Source: Sphingomonas sp. PAMC 26621 (GTDB lineage: Bacteria > Pseudomonadota > Alphaproteobacteria > Sphingomonadales > Sphingomonadaceae). Taken from it: a stretch of DNA of 64,000 nucleotides. Where the stretch lies: positions 153,501 through 217,500 of the forward strand of contig NZ_AIDW01000006.1 in assembly GCF_000251145.1 (NCBI RefSeq), in the 5' to 3' direction. This document shows positions 1-8,280 of this stretch, in pieces. The notes under the pieces are model-generated. The model ran no database searches. It was not told the origin of the DNA and saw only the letters and a program-made list of their open reading frames with translations. The stretch's first letter is position 1. Every line of letters starts with the position of its first letter. The translations under genes were made by a program, and so were the position numbers.

Positions 1-167
1 TCGTGCTGTGGAACGCCTCTACCCAATTCGCCGATGGCGGCGAGTTCGGGCTCGGCGCGGAAATCGGGATCGCGACCGGGCGCCTGCACGCGCGTGGGCC
101 GGTCGCGCTGGAGGGGCTCACGACGTATAAATGGATCGGTTATGGGACGGGTCAGGTGCGGGGTTGA
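1..167 (+). CDS. proA: Glutamate-5-semialdehyde dehydrogenase (ProA), C-terminal fragment
   Basis: This is the last 55 codons of proA, read from base 3 and ending at TGA 165-167; the start lies outside the window. ProA is the cytoplasmic enzyme that reduces gamma-glutamyl phosphate to glutamate semialdehyde in proline synthesis. The visible peptide carries the hallmark ProA tail: [20 protein letters not shown], then [20 protein letters not shown]. It is followed by a toxin-antitoxin remnant and nadD, and proA next to nadD is a common alphaproteobacterial arrangement. Identification is from the conserved tail only. Confidence 0.93.
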   Translation, partial: VLWNASTQFADGGEFGLGAEIGIATGRLHARGPVALEGLTTYKWIGYGTGQVRG

Positions 168-171
168 CCGT

Positions 172-188
172 GTGTACCGCGTGTATAC
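172..188. promoter_or_regulatory. Possible operator of the ribbon-helix-helix antitoxin
   Basis: GTGTA occurs at 172-176 and 181-185, one helical turn apart, and the second copy runs into the palindrome GTATAC (183-188). The site is 10 bases before the antitoxin start at 198. Ribbon-helix-helix antitoxins usually bind short repeats spaced by about one turn and repress their own operon, so autoregulation here is a reasonable inference. No footprint data exist and the repeat is short. Confidence 0.35.
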
Positions 189-197
189 ATTCGATGC

Positions 198-452
198 GTG
201 GACAAGACATCGGTCATCACTACGCGCTTGAACGCGGAGACGGTCGCGGAAGTCGACCGCATCGCTGCGGCACAAGGGCGTAGCCGAGCGGGGTTTGCAG
301 CAGAGGCCATCCAACGCACCGTCGAGGCCGAAGCGGAATTCATGGTGTTTGTCCAGGAGGGGATCGACTCGGCGGACCGTGGCGAATTGACCGGTCAATA
401 TCAGGTCTTTGCTAATCTCAAGGAGCGCAGGCAGCAGCGCTACGGCCTTTGA
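198..452 (+). CDS. Ribbon-helix-helix (CopG/ParD-type) antitoxin
   Basis: An 84-residue protein starting at GTG 198. Residues 3-45 fit a ribbon-helix-helix fold: a short beta strand (TSVITTRLNAETV), then helix (AEVDRIAAAQ), turn (GRS) and a second helix (AGFAAEAIQRTVEAEAEF). The C-terminal half is the acidic toxin-binding type seen in ParD antitoxins. Such proteins bind DNA as dimers and neutralise a ParE toxin. A broken parE-like gene begins 8 bases after its stop, which supports the assignment. The pair sits between proA and nadD, an unusual place for an accessory module. The antitoxin itself is intact. Confidence 0.8.
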   Translation: MDKTSVITTRLNAETVAEVDRIAAAQGRSRAGFAAEAIQRTVEAEAEFMVFVQEGIDSADRGELTGQYQVFANLKERRQQRYGL

Positions 453-459
453 TTCTGCG

Positions 460-743
460 GTGAGCAGTATCGAATGGACCGGACGCGCCATCGCGGACCT
501 TTACGACATCGATGACTACTGGTCAGCATATTCGAACGAAGCGGCAGCTCGCATGGCAGAGCGGATCGAGGCGGCGGCGGCCTTTCTTGAGACAATGCGA
601 ACGCAGGACCTGTATTGCGGCACAAAGACGCGCGCAAATGGCGGATCTCTGCATCTCCCTACATCTTGATCTACCGGGTGCTCGACAACCGGATCCAGAT
701 CCTGCGCATCCGGCACGGACGCGAGAACTGGACGTTCGAGTGA
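460..743 (+). pseudogene. ParE/RelE-type toxin, frameshifted
   Basis: From GTG 460 the frame encodes a ParE-like N-terminus (SSIEWTGRAIADLYDIDDYW, then helices to FLETM at 595-597) and closes at 667-669 in an unrelated tail. The conserved ParE C-terminus, RKWRISASPYILIYRVLDNR then IQILRIRHGREN, is present at 633-740 in the next frame, ending at TGA 741-743. One added base near 597-600 would join the halves into a toxin of about 95 residues. ParE toxins act on DNA gyrase. The final GTGA contains both the toxin stop and the nadD start. Either a real disabling deletion that leaves the antitoxin orphaned, or a sequencing error; the sequence alone cannot tell. Confidence 0.8.
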
Positions 744-1357
744 CCCGCATCGGCATCCTCGGCGGCTCGTTCAACCCCGCGCATGCAGGGCATCGCGCGA
801 TCAGCCTCGCCGCGCTCGATGCGCTTGGGCTCGACGAAGTGTGGTGGCTGGTCTCGCCGGGCAACCCACTCAAGCAGAGCCGCAGCGACATGGCGCCATT
901 CGCCGCGCGGTTCGCTTCCGCGACGCGGATGGCGCGCCACGCCCCGATCCGGGTCAGCGCGATCGAACAGCGCCTCGGGACGCGCTACACCGTCGATACG
1001 GTCATCAAATTGCGCCGCCTGTATCCCAAGAAGCACTTCATCTGGCTCATGGGATCGGACAATCTTGCGCAGTTCGACCAGTGGAAAGGGTGGCGCACGA
1101 TCGCGCGCGAGGTTCCGATTGCGGTAATCGCGCGTCCGGGGTATGACAGGGATGCTCTCGCGGCTCCCGCGATGGGTTGGTTGCGGCGCGCTCGTCGGCC
1201 CGCACACCAGGCGAAGAACTGGACGCAGTGGAGATTGCCGGCCCTCGTGCTGTTGCGCTTCCGCCCCGACCCGCGCTCCGCGACGCAGCTTCGTGCTGCC
1301 GACCCCGCCTGGCAGCGGCATTTCCTGCCGGATACTGACTCTCCCCCTACAGAATAG
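740..1357 (+). CDS. nadD: Nicotinate-nucleotide adenylyltransferase
   Basis: A 205-residue cytoplasmic enzyme that joins ATP and nicotinate mononucleotide to make deamido-NAD in NAD synthesis. The N-terminus carries the nucleotidyltransferase signature GILGGSFNPAHAGH (the H-x-G-H ATP-binding motif at residues 15-18), and the C-terminus has DPRSATQLR, the counterpart of the ISSTxxR motif. The start was set at GTG 740 because translation then begins right at the signature; it overlaps the toxin stop as GTGA. No strong ribosome site precedes it, so translation may depend on ribosomes finishing the upstream frame, which the apparent parE frameshift would disrupt. Stop is TAG. Followed by rsfS, as usual. 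Confidence 0.95.
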   Translation: MTRIGILGGSFNPAHAGHRAISLAALDALGLDEVWWLVSPGNPLKQSRSDMAPFAARFASATRMARHAPIRVSAIEQRLGTRYTVDTVIKLRRLYPKKHFIWLMGSDNLAQFDQWKGWRTIAREVPIAVIARPGYDRDALAAPAMGWLRRARRPAHQAKNWTQWRLPALVLLRFRPDPRSATQLRAADPAWQRHFLPDTDSPPTE

Positions 1358-1365
1358 GAATCGCC

Positions 1366-1776
1366 TTGGCTTCATCTTCTCCTGTGTATCGCGCGTCCGA
1401 ACCCGATGAGGTCGAGGCGCTGCATCGGCTCGTGCTCGCGTCGCTCGACGACGATCAGGCGGTCGATACCATTTCGATCCCGCTCGCGGGCAAGTCGACC
1501 ATCGCGGACTATATGGTGATCGCGAGCGGTCGGTCGACCCGTCAGGTCGCGTCGATGGCGCAGAAACTGTCCGAGAAGATCAAGGGCGAACTCCGCCGCT
1601 CGACCCGGATCGAAGGCTTGCCGACCGCCGACTGGGTGCTGATCGACGCGGGCGACGTGATCGTCCACCTGTTCCGCCCCGAAGTCCGCAGCTTCTACAA
1701 TCTCGAGCGGATGTGGGCGTTCGGCGACGCCCCGACTCCGCCTGCCACGCCCGATCCGTTCGGCGGCGAAGCGTAA
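1366..1776 (+). CDS. rsfS: Ribosomal silencing factor RsfS
   Basis: A 136-residue protein of the RsfS/Iojap family, which binds L14 on the 50S subunit and blocks subunit joining in starvation. Family signatures are visible: DYMVIASGRSTRQVASMA in the centre, then DWVLIDAGDVIVHLFRPEVR and FYNLERMW near the end. The start is TTG 1366, six bases after a TAGGAA-like ribosome site and eight bases after nadD; a GTG six codons in is the alternative. The 3-prime extension rich in Pro/Gly is variable in the family. Position after nadD and before rlmH is the conserved order. Confidence 0.94.
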   Translation: MASSSPVYRASEPDEVEALHRLVLASLDDDQAVDTISIPLAGKSTIADYMVIASGRSTRQVASMAQKLSEKIKGELRRSTRIEGLPTADWVLIDAGDVIVHLFRPEVRSFYNLERMWAFGDAPTPPATPDPFGGEA

Positions 1777-1815
1777 GGCGCACCGGTCGTCAGACCGGGG
1801 CAGGGGTGGGGACTG

Positions 1816-2237
1816 ATGCTGCTGCATATCGTCGCGCGCGGGCGGATCGGGCGCGGGCCCGAGGCCGAACTGGTCGCGCGCTATGTCAAACGGCTGTCCT
1901 GGCCGTACAAAGTGACCGAACTCCCCGACAGCGGCGGCAAGATCCCCGCGCTCGACCCCGGGACCCGTGTCGTCCTGCTCGACGAGACCGGGGTCGTACT
2001 CCCCTCGTGCGAATTGCAGGGACGCTCGAGAAATGGCGCGATTCGGGCGTGCGCGAGGTCCGTTTCCTGATCGGCGCGGCGGACGGGTTCGACGATACCG
2101 CGCGCGCGCAGGCGGACCTGCTGCTGAGTTTCGGGCGCGCGACCTGGCCGCACCTGCTCGCGCGCGCGATGCTGGCCGAGCAATTGTGGCGCGCGACCAG
2201 CATCCTAGCCAACCATCCCTACCACCGCGAGGGCTGA
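1816..2237 (+). pseudogene. rlmH: 23S rRNA pseudouridine-1915 methyltransferase RlmH, frameshifted
   Basis: ATG 1816 opens a typical RlmH N-terminus (LLHIVARGRIGRGPEAELVA, later RVVLLDETGVVLPS), but the frame closes at 2068-2070. The rest, TLEKWRDSGVREVRFLIG then LSFGRATWPHLLARAMLAEQ and NHPYHREG, is in the next frame and stops at TGA 2235-2237. One base inserted around 2021-2028 (for example GGG to GGGG) gives a continuous protein of normal length, about 140 residues. RlmH methylates pseudouridine 1915 in helix 69 of 23S rRNA using SAM. All functional segments are conserved on both sides of the break, which argues for a very recent lesion or a sequencing error rather than old decay. Confidence 0.88.
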
Positions 2238-3409
2238 TGCGGCGTCCGTCCGTTCTGCTCGCCCTTGCGCTCGCCGCGGCCGGTGGCAGCGCCGCGCCCG
2301 CGCAGGACCAGCGCAGCCAGCTTGCCGCCGCCAACGCCCAATCGGCCGCCGCTGCCGCGCGTTCTGCCGCGCTTGAACGGCAGGCCGCGAACGAACAGAA
2401 CCAGGCCCGCCAGGCGCAGGCGCGCGAGGCGGCGGTCGCCGCACGGATCCAGCAGGCCGAGGCAGACGTCGTTGCCGCGCAGGCACGGATCGTGATCGTC
2501 GCGCACTTGCTCGAAGCCCAACGGGCGCGGCTCGCGGCGCAGCAGCAACCCGTTGCGCGGTTGCTCGCGGCACTCCAGTCGTTGGCGCGTCGCCCGGCGG
2601 TGATCAGCGTTGTCCAGCCCGGATCGATCGACGATATCGTCCATGTCCGCGCAGTCCTCGCGAGTACGCTCCCCGCAATCCGTGCACGCACGCAGGGCGT
2701 CCGCGCCGAGCTCGCCCGGACCCGGCTGCTTCAGGCGCAGGCGACGCTTGCAGGTCAGGCGTTGGCGGAAGGGCGGACCCGGCTCGAGGCGCAACGGCTT
2801 GCGCTGAGCCGGCTTGAAGCCGCGCATCGGCTCCGCGCCCGCGCGCTCGGGCGCGACGCGTTGTTCGAATCGGATCGCGCGATCGCGCTCGGCGAAAAGG
2901 CGCGCGACCTGGTCGACGGGATGGACCAGGCCGATACGCTCGCGACGACACAGCAACACCTGGCAACGCTCCCCGGGCCGGAGCAGCGCCCGGCGCGACC
3001 GGGGACGGTCGCGGGCGGCGGCGGCATCGGCTGGTCGAGCGCGACGCCGCCATATCGTCTGCCCGTCAGCGGGCGCATCGCGACGGGGTTCGGCGAGGTG
3101 TCCGATGCCGGGGTCCGGTCGCGTGGGCTGACGATCGCGACGCTGGGCCGCGCGCGGGTCGTCGCGCCTGCGGCTGGGCAGGTCGCCTTCGCCGGACCGT
3201 TTCGCGGCTATGGCACGATCGTGATCCTCGATCACGGCGGTGGCTGGACCTCGCTGATCGCGGGACTCGGCGAGACCACTGCGCGCGCCGGCCAGCACAT
3301 CGCGCAGGACGCCCTCGTCGGCTATGCCGCGGCAGGCCCGGCACCCCGCGTCACGATCGAATTGCGCCGCCGCGACCGGCCGATCGACATGACGCCGTTG
3401 CTTGGCTGA
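2237..3409 (+). CDS. EnvC-like murein hydrolase activator (degenerate LytM domain)
   Basis: A 390-residue exported protein starting at ATG 2237, which overlaps the rlmH stop as TGATG. A signal peptide (about residues 1-20) is followed by a long Ala/Gln/Arg-rich coiled coil (about 25-240) and a C-terminal LytM/M23 domain (about 275-390). The first zinc histidine region reads RSRGLTI and the final H-x-H region reads RVTIEL, so the zinc ligands are gone; E. coli EnvC has the same kind of degenerate domain and activates amidases rather than cutting peptidoglycan. I infer a role in septal peptidoglycan splitting. It lies directly before ctpA, a frequent pairing of envC-like and S41 protease genes. 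Confidence 0.85.
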   Translation: MRRPSVLLALALAAAGGSAAPAQDQRSQLAAANAQSAAAAARSAALERQAANEQNQARQAQAREAAVAARIQQAEADVVAAQARIVIVAHLLEAQRARLAAQQQPVARLLAALQSLARRPAVISVVQPGSIDDIVHVRAVLASTLPAIRARTQGVRAELARTRLLQAQATLAGQALAEGRTRLEAQRLALSRLEAAHRLRARALGRDALFESDRAIALGEKARDLVDGMDQADTLATTQQHLATLPGPEQRPARPGTVAGGGGIGWSSATPPYRLPVSGRIATGFGEVSDAGVRSRGLTIATLGRARVVAPAAGQVAFAGPFRGYGTIVILDHGGGWTSLIAGLGETTARAGQHIAQDALVGYAAAGPAPRVTIELRRRDRPIDMTPLLG

Positions 3410-3492
3410 GCCGATCTTGCCGTTCCGCCTGCGTTCATGCGTCGCGTGCTTTGATCGCGCCACAAACCCGGCTACGGTGGACTGATCTCCTC

Positions 3493-4857
3493 ATGCCGTT
3501 CGAGTATTCGCCGATGTCGCGCTTTTCCACGTCCCTGCTTCAGGCTTCCGCGATCGCGGCGGTGCTGGCGATCGTGCCGGTCGGCACCAGCGCGATGGCG
3601 GCGGTCGACACCGGCACCTATCGCGAGATGTCGGTGTTTCTCGACGTCTATAATCGTGTGAAGGCGGAATATGTCGACAAGGTCGACGACAAGACGCTGG
3701 TCAAGGGCGCGATCGACGGGATGCTCGCCGCGCTCGATCCGCACAGCGCGTATGAGACCGGGCTCGATTACGACAATCTGCGGATCCAGACGCTCGGCAG
3801 TTATGGCGGGCTTGGCCTGACCGTGACGATGCAGGACGGCGCGATCAAGGTGATCGCCCCGGCGGAAGACACGCCGGGCGGGCGCGCCGGGATCAAGTCG
3901 GGCGACTACATCACCCACATCAACGGCAAGCTGATCTTCGGCCAGACGCTCGACGAGGCGATCACGCAGATGCGCGGGCCGCCCGGGTCGAAGGTCGGGC
4001 TGACGCTGCTCCGCCCGGGCCGGGACAAGCCGATCGAGGTGTCGCTGGTGCGCGAGAAGATCGTCCAGAAGCCGGTCAAGTGGAGCGTCAAGGATGGCGT
4101 CGGGATCATCAACATCAACGCCTTCTCGGAACATACCGGCGAGGCGGTGACTGCCGCGATCAAGGGCATCCAGAAGCAGATCGGGAATGATCCGCTCGGC
4201 TATATCGTCGACCTGCGCGACAATGGCGGGGGCCTGCGCGACGAATCGATCGCGGTGGCGGACAATTTCCTGAGCAGCGGCGAGATCGTCTCGCAGCGCG
4301 GGCGCGACAAGGCGGATATCGAACCCTTCTATGCCGAAAGCTATGTGAAGGGCGACCTCGCGCACGGCGCGCCGATCATCGTGCTGACAAACGCGGGCAC
4401 CGCTTCCGCGTCCGAGATCGTCGCGGGCGCGCTGCAGGATCATCACCGCGCGCTCGTGATGGGCGAGCGCTCGTTCGGCAAGGGCTCGGTCCAGACCGTG
4501 ATCGACCTCGGCGCGAATGCCGCGCTGCGGCTGACGACGTCGCGCTATTATACGCCGTCGGGCCGCTCCGTGCAGGAAGGCGGGATCGAACCCGATATCG
4601 CGGTGCCGCAGATTTCGGACCCGGACTACAAGTCGCGCCCCGTCTTCCGCGAAGACGACCTGCGCCGCCACCTGATCAACGAGGTCAAGGCGGACAATGC
4701 CGCGATCGAGGAAGACACCAAGACCGACCCGCGCTTCGCCGCGACGCCGGACCAATTGAAGGCCAAGGGCATTGAGGATTTCCAGTTGAGCTATGCGCTC
4801 CAGACGATCGGCCGGCTCGGGGCCGCGTCGCCACGGTCGGCAACGGCGGCAAAATAG
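3493..4857 (+). CDS. ctpA: C-terminal processing peptidase, S41 family
   Basis: A periplasmic serine protease of the CtpA/Prc family (454 residues from ATG 3493; ATG 3514 is an alternative start). A signal segment with TSAMAA precedes the mature protein. A PDZ domain (GGLGLTV, then GGRAGIKSGDYITHINGKLI) is followed by the S41 core with the serine in TASASEIVAGALQD and the lysine in GERSFGKGSVQTV, giving the Ser-Lys dyad. Members trim C-termini of envelope proteins and peptidoglycan hydrolases. It lies downstream of the EnvC-like gene and two bases before dsbB, so the group probably forms one transcript. Stop is TAG. Confidence 0.94.
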   Translation: MPFEYSPMSRFSTSLLQASAIAAVLAIVPVGTSAMAAVDTGTYREMSVFLDVYNRVKAEYVDKVDDKTLVKGAIDGMLAALDPHSAYETGLDYDNLRIQTLGSYGGLGLTVTMQDGAIKVIAPAEDTPGGRAGIKSGDYITHINGKLIFGQTLDEAITQMRGPPGSKVGLTLLRPGRDKPIEVSLVREKIVQKPVKWSVKDGVGIININAFSEHTGEAVTAAIKGIQKQIGNDPLGYIVDLRDNGGGLRDESIAVADNFLSSGEIVSQRGRDKADIEPFYAESYVKGDLAHGAPIIVLTNAGTASASEIVAGALQDHHRALVMGERSFGKGSVQTVIDLGANAALRLTTSRYYTPSGRSVQEGGIEPDIAVPQISDPDYKSRPVFREDDLRRHLINEVKADNAAIEEDTKTDPRFAATPDQLKAKGIEDFQLSYALQTIGRLGAASPRSATAAK

Positions 4858-4858
4858 C

Positions 4859-5326
4859 ATGACGACCGATCGTTTCCCGCTCGCGCGCCTGCTCGCGCTG
4901 GTCGTTCCCGCAGCGCTGCTGGGCGGCGCATTGGTGTCGCAATATGTCGGCAAGCTGTATCCGTGCGAATTGTGCTGGTTCCAGCGCTATCCGCACGGCG
5001 TCGCGATCATCCTCGCGGCACTCGCGTTCGCTGCGCCCGGGCGTGGCGTGCAACGCCTCCTCGTCGCGCTCGCGGGCGTGGCCGTCCTGCTCAGCGGGCT
5101 GATCGGGGTGTTTCACGCAGGCGTCGAATATCACTGGTGGCAGGGCTTCACCGAATGCACCTCGACGATGACCGGCCCGGTCACGCTCGAATCGATCATG
5201 AAGGCGCCGATCGTCCGGTGCGACGTCGCGCAATGGCGGCTCGGCGGGATTTCGCTCGCCGGGTTCAACGCGATCTTTTCGATCGCAGGGGCAATCGCCA
5301 TCTTCTGGGCATTGCGGAGGAAATGA
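4859..5326 (+). CDS. dsbB: Disulfide bond formation protein DsbB
   Basis: A 155-residue inner-membrane protein with four predicted transmembrane segments (about 10-30, 43-60, 65-85 and 130-150). It has the first redox pair in YPCELCWFQR (C36 and C39) and a second pair in the periplasmic loop (FTECTSTM and IVRCDVAQW). DsbB passes electrons from DsbA to quinones. Start ATG 4859 follows the ctpA stop by one base; its own stop TGA lies inside the coq7 start (ATGA), implying coupled translation with a ubiquinone gene, a fitting partner for a quinone-reducing protein. Confidence 0.92.
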   Translation: MTTDRFPLARLLALVVPAALLGGALVSQYVGKLYPCELCWFQRYPHGVAIILAALAFAAPGRGVQRLLVALAGVAVLLSGLIGVFHAGVEYHWWQGFTECTSTMTGPVTLESIMKAPIVRCDVAQWRLGGISLAGFNAIFSIAGAIAIFWALRRK

Positions 5327-5862
5327 GCATGGGCTGGAAGCCGGGCGACGCGCGACGCGCGACCGAATCGATGATCCGGGTGGATCAGGCCGGCGAGTTC
5401 GGCGCGACGCGGATCTATGCGGGGCAACTTGCGGTGCTGGGCGATCGCAGCCCGGCGGCGCGCGCGATCGCGGGGATGGCGAACCAGGAGGCACGCCACC
5501 GCGCGTTCTTCGACGCGATGATGGCGCGGCGCAGCGTACGCCCGACGCTGCTCGAGCCGATCTGGAACGTCGCGGGGTTCGCGCTCGGTGCGGTGACCGC
5601 CGCGATCAGCCCCGAGGCCGCGATGGCCTGCACCGCCGCGGTCGAGACCGAGATCGACAAGCATTACGAAGACCAGCTCGTCGCTTTGGGCGACAGCGAC
5701 CCCGAGCTGACCGACGCGATCCGCGACTTCCAGGCGGAAGAGGTCGAGCACAAGGAAGCCGCGCTCGCGGCAGGTGCCGAGAACGCGATCGGCTATCCGG
5801 TTCTGAGCACGTTCATCCGGCTTGGCTGCAAGGTTGCCATTGCCACGGCCAAACGGATTTGA
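5323..5862 (+). CDS. coq7: Demethoxyubiquinone hydroxylase Coq7
   Basis: A 179-residue di-iron protein for the last hydroxylation of ubiquinone synthesis. The ligand pattern of the Coq7/CAT5 family is complete: DQAGEFGA, NQEARHR (E-x2-H), ETEIDKHYEDQ and EEVEHKEAA (E-x2-H). A hydrophobic central stretch (LEPIWNVAGFALGAVTAAIS) suits membrane association. Start ATG 5323 overlaps the dsbB stop by four bases and has GGAGGAA just before it. Length matches the bacterial family. Confidence 0.94.
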   Translation: MSMGWKPGDARRATESMIRVDQAGEFGATRIYAGQLAVLGDRSPAARAIAGMANQEARHRAFFDAMMARRSVRPTLLEPIWNVAGFALGAVTAAISPEAAMACTAAVETEIDKHYEDQLVALGDSDPELTDAIRDFQAEEVEHKEAALAAGAENAIGYPVLSTFIRLGCKVAIATAKRI

Positions 5863-5873
5863 CGGAGAAAGTG

Positions 5874-6302
5874 ATGACCCGAGCCTTGTTCCCCCGGCTG
5901 ACGCTCGCCGCGACCGTGATGGTCGGCGCAGCCGCCAGCCTCACCGCTCCGGCCCCGCTCGCCGCGCAGAACGTGCCTGCACCGACGATGACGATCTACG
6001 GCAACCAGAAGTGCCCGACCGATACCAACGGCAACGAGATCGTCGTCTGCGTGCGCCGCGCCCCTGGCGAACAGTTCCGCATCCCCAAGGAGTTGCGCGA
6101 GCTGGAAGTGACACCCGAAAACGAGAGCTGGGCCGCGAAGGCGCAGGCGAACGACAAGGTCGGGGTCGAGGGGATCGGCAGCTGCTCGACCGTCGGCGCG
6201 GGCGGCGCCACCGGGTGCCTCGCGCAACGCGGCCAGCAATATAAGCGCGAGCGTCAGGCCGCCAAGGCGGACCAGCGCGCAGTCGACCGGGCGCTCGAAT
6301 AG
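5874..6302 (+). CDS. Small secreted protein of unknown function
   Basis: A 142-residue protein starting at ATG 5874, after GGAGAAAG, 11 bases behind coq7. Residues 1-30 form a Sec signal peptide ending in APLAAQ. The mature part has four cysteines, in CPTDTNGNEIVVCVRR and GSCSTVGAGGATGCLAQ, suggesting disulfides in the periplasm and a possible link to the neighbouring dsbB. The C-terminus is a charged helix rich in Arg, Lys and Ala. I recognise no characterised family. Confidence 0.7.
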   Translation: MTRALFPRLTLAATVMVGAAASLTAPAPLAAQNVPAPTMTIYGNQKCPTDTNGNEIVVCVRRAPGEQFRIPKELRELEVTPENESWAAKAQANDKVGVEGIGSCSTVGAGGATGCLAQRGQQYKRERQAAKADQRAVDRALE

Positions 6303-6334
6303 GATGTGGACGCAACCGGCGTGGTGCTGATCGG

Positions 6335-7846
6335 GTGCCGGAACGCTTGATCACGCCTGGTTCGTCTTCGACCATCGAAACGGCGCGCGGGCCGCATGGC
6401 GTCGCGCTCCTGCTGTTCGCGCTGGTCTGGCTGTCGTGCGTGTGGTTCGGGTCCAACGCGCTCAACCCGAACACCGCGACCCGCCTTTTCGCCGCGATCG
6501 CGCTGGTCGAGCATGGCGATGCGCGGATCGACCGGTACCAGTCGCTGACGATCGACAAGGCGCAGTTCGGCAACGGGGCGGCGCGGCATTATTACATGGA
6601 CAAGGCCCCGGGGATGACCGTGATGGCGGTCCCGGCGGTGTGGGCGGTCAACGCGGTTTCCGGCACCCGCTCGCAGGACGAGGTGATCGACATCGCCAAT
6701 CCGCGGCTGCGCGCCTTCCTTGGTGTCCGGCTGTCGCTCGCGGTCGCGGGTAGCGCGGCGTTGCTGACGGCCTTTGCCGCGGTCCTTCTGCTCGATCTCG
6801 GGACGGGGATTACGGGCAGCCCCGCCGCGGGGCTGTTCGCTGCACTCGGCTATGCGCTCGGGTCGGTGGCGTGGGGCTGGTCGACCACCCTGTTTGGCCA
6901 TGCGCCGGTCGCCGCACTCCTGCTGATCGCGACCTGGGCGATCTGGCGGGGGACGTCTGGCCCTCGCGCGCTTGGCCGGTGGCGCTATCCGGTGATGGCG
7001 GGTCTTGCGCTGGGCTGGGCGGCGGCGATCGAATTCCAGGCAGCGCTTGCGGGGCTGGCGATCGGCGTGTGGGCGCTGTGGCGAACCCGTCGCACCGCCG
7101 GACCGGTCCGGAACCGCCTGTATGCGGCGGCGCTGCTATCGGCGAGTGTCGCGCTGCTGCCGGTCCTGGCCTATAACGAGATCGCGTTCGGCACGCCGTT
7201 CGTGCTCGGCTATCAGGGGGTGGTCGGCTTCCAGGGGATGAACGAGGGGCTGTTCGGCCTGACCTACCCGAAACCGTTTGCGCTGTGGGAGATCCTGTTC
7301 GGGCTGCGGCGCGGGCTGTTCTGGGTGGCACCTGTTCTGCTGCTGGGGGTGGTCGGGCTGGTGCGATTGATCCGTACCCCGGCGACGCGCGATCTCGGCT
7401 GGCTTGCGGTCGCGGTCGTGACGATCGCGCTGCTGGTCAACGCCTCCTATCATTATTGGGACGGCGGCGCATCGGTCGGGCCGCGTCACGCGGTTCCGGC
7501 CATTCCCTTCCTCGCGCTCGGCCTCGCCCCCTTATGGGCCTCGCTGGAACGCCGCCGCGCGCGCTGGGCCGCAATCGGCGTGCTGGCGCTGTCGAGCGCG
7601 ATCAACCTGATCGTCGTCAGCACCGACATCTTCGCGCCCGAGGCGATGCTGACGCCGGTGTGGACTCGCAATTTCTCCGGGATGTTCCTCCACGGGAAAC
7701 TGGATACCGTGCTCAATCTCTACGCCGGCTGGGCCCCGTGGTTCGGCTTTGCGCTGTATCTCGACATCGCCGTGCCGCTGCTGGGACTGATGCTGTGGCA
7801 GACACGCCGGGCGGAACGCCGCGTCCGGGTGCAGGGCAGCGCGTAG
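6335..7846 (+). CDS. Polytopic membrane protein, possibly glycosyltransferase-39-like
   Basis: A 503-residue protein with about ten to twelve hydrophobic segments. After the first membrane segment comes a loop with NPNTATRLFAAIALVEHGDA, RIDRYQSLTIDKAQ and HYYMDKAPGMT; acidic residues in the first large periplasmic loop with a DKAPG-like motif are typical of the PMT/ArnT lipid-linked-sugar transferase superfamily. A later YHYWDGGASVGPRHA segment is also characteristic of uncharacterised members. I infer transfer of sugars from polyprenyl donors in the envelope but cannot name a substrate. The start is GTG 6335; nothing rules out a start a few codons downstream. Confidence 0.6.
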   Translation: MPERLITPGSSSTIETARGPHGVALLLFALVWLSCVWFGSNALNPNTATRLFAAIALVEHGDARIDRYQSLTIDKAQFGNGAARHYYMDKAPGMTVMAVPAVWAVNAVSGTRSQDEVIDIANPRLRAFLGVRLSLAVAGSAALLTAFAAVLLLDLGTGITGSPAAGLFAALGYALGSVAWGWSTTLFGHAPVAALLLIATWAIWRGTSGPRALGRWRYPVMAGLALGWAAAIEFQAALAGLAIGVWALWRTRRTAGPVRNRLYAAALLSASVALLPVLAYNEIAFGTPFVLGYQGVVGFQGMNEGLFGLTYPKPFALWEILFGLRRGLFWVAPVLLLGVVGLVRLIRTPATRDLGWLAVAVVTIALLVNASYHYWDGGASVGPRHAVPAIPFLALGLAPLWASLERRRARWAAIGVLALSSAINLIVVSTDIFAPEAMLTPVWTRNFSGMFLHGKLDTVLNLYAGWAPWFGFALYLDIAVPLLGLMLWQTRRAERRVRVQGSA

Positions 7847-7902
7847 CGGGATCGCTCCGTCCGTTCGTTTCGAAACGAACCGGGGAGGGCCAGGCAGACG
7901 GC

Positions 7903-8280
7903 CTAGAACAGGCGCCCGCCATTGGGTACGCCATGCCCGGGCTGGAGCAACACGACTTCGCCCGCCGCGTCGGGGAAGCCGAGCGTCAGCACCTCGGACA
8001 TGACCGGGCCGATCTGCCGCGACGGGAAGTTGACGACCGCGGCGACCTGTCGCCCGACGAGCTCCTCCAGCGTGTAATGCACCGTGATCTGCGCCGAGGA
8101 CCGCTTGATCCCGATCCCGGGGCCGAAGTCGATCGCCAGCCGATACGCGGGCTTGCGCGCCTGCGGGAAGGGGAGCGCCTCGACGATCGTCCCGACGCGA
8201 ATGTCGACCTTCAGGAAGTCGTCGAACGCGATCTGGGGCGCCAGATCGGAGGCGACGGGGTCAGAAGTCGACATCGTCAT
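7903..8280 (-). CDS. CsaA/YgjH-type tRNA-binding domain protein
   Basis: A 125-residue protein made almost wholly of one tRNA-binding OB fold: FLKVDIRVGTIVEALPFPQA, then KPAYRLAIDFGPGIGIKRSS, then VAAVVNFPSRQIGPVMSEVL and LLQPGHGVPNGGRLF. This matches the stand-alone CsaA/YgjH family, whose members bind tRNA and have been proposed as chaperone-like factors. The start at 8280 (Met-Thr-Met) lies inside the end of the upstream GST gene, overlapping it by 20 bases; Met at 8274 is an alternative. The overlap suggests co-translation with the GST. Confidence 0.87.
   Translation of the reverse strand: MTMSTSDPVASDLAPQIAFDDFLKVDIRVGTIVEALPFPQARKPAYRLAIDFGPGIGIKRSSAQITVHYTLEELVGRQVAAVVNFPSRQIGPVMSEVLTLGFPDAAGEVVLLQPGHGVPNGGRLF

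Noticed and set aside
560..680. Programmed -1 frameshift in parE (and in rlmH, 2000-2040)
   Set aside because: No X-XXY-YYZ slippery heptamer in the right phase is visible at either place, and neither family is known for frameshifting.
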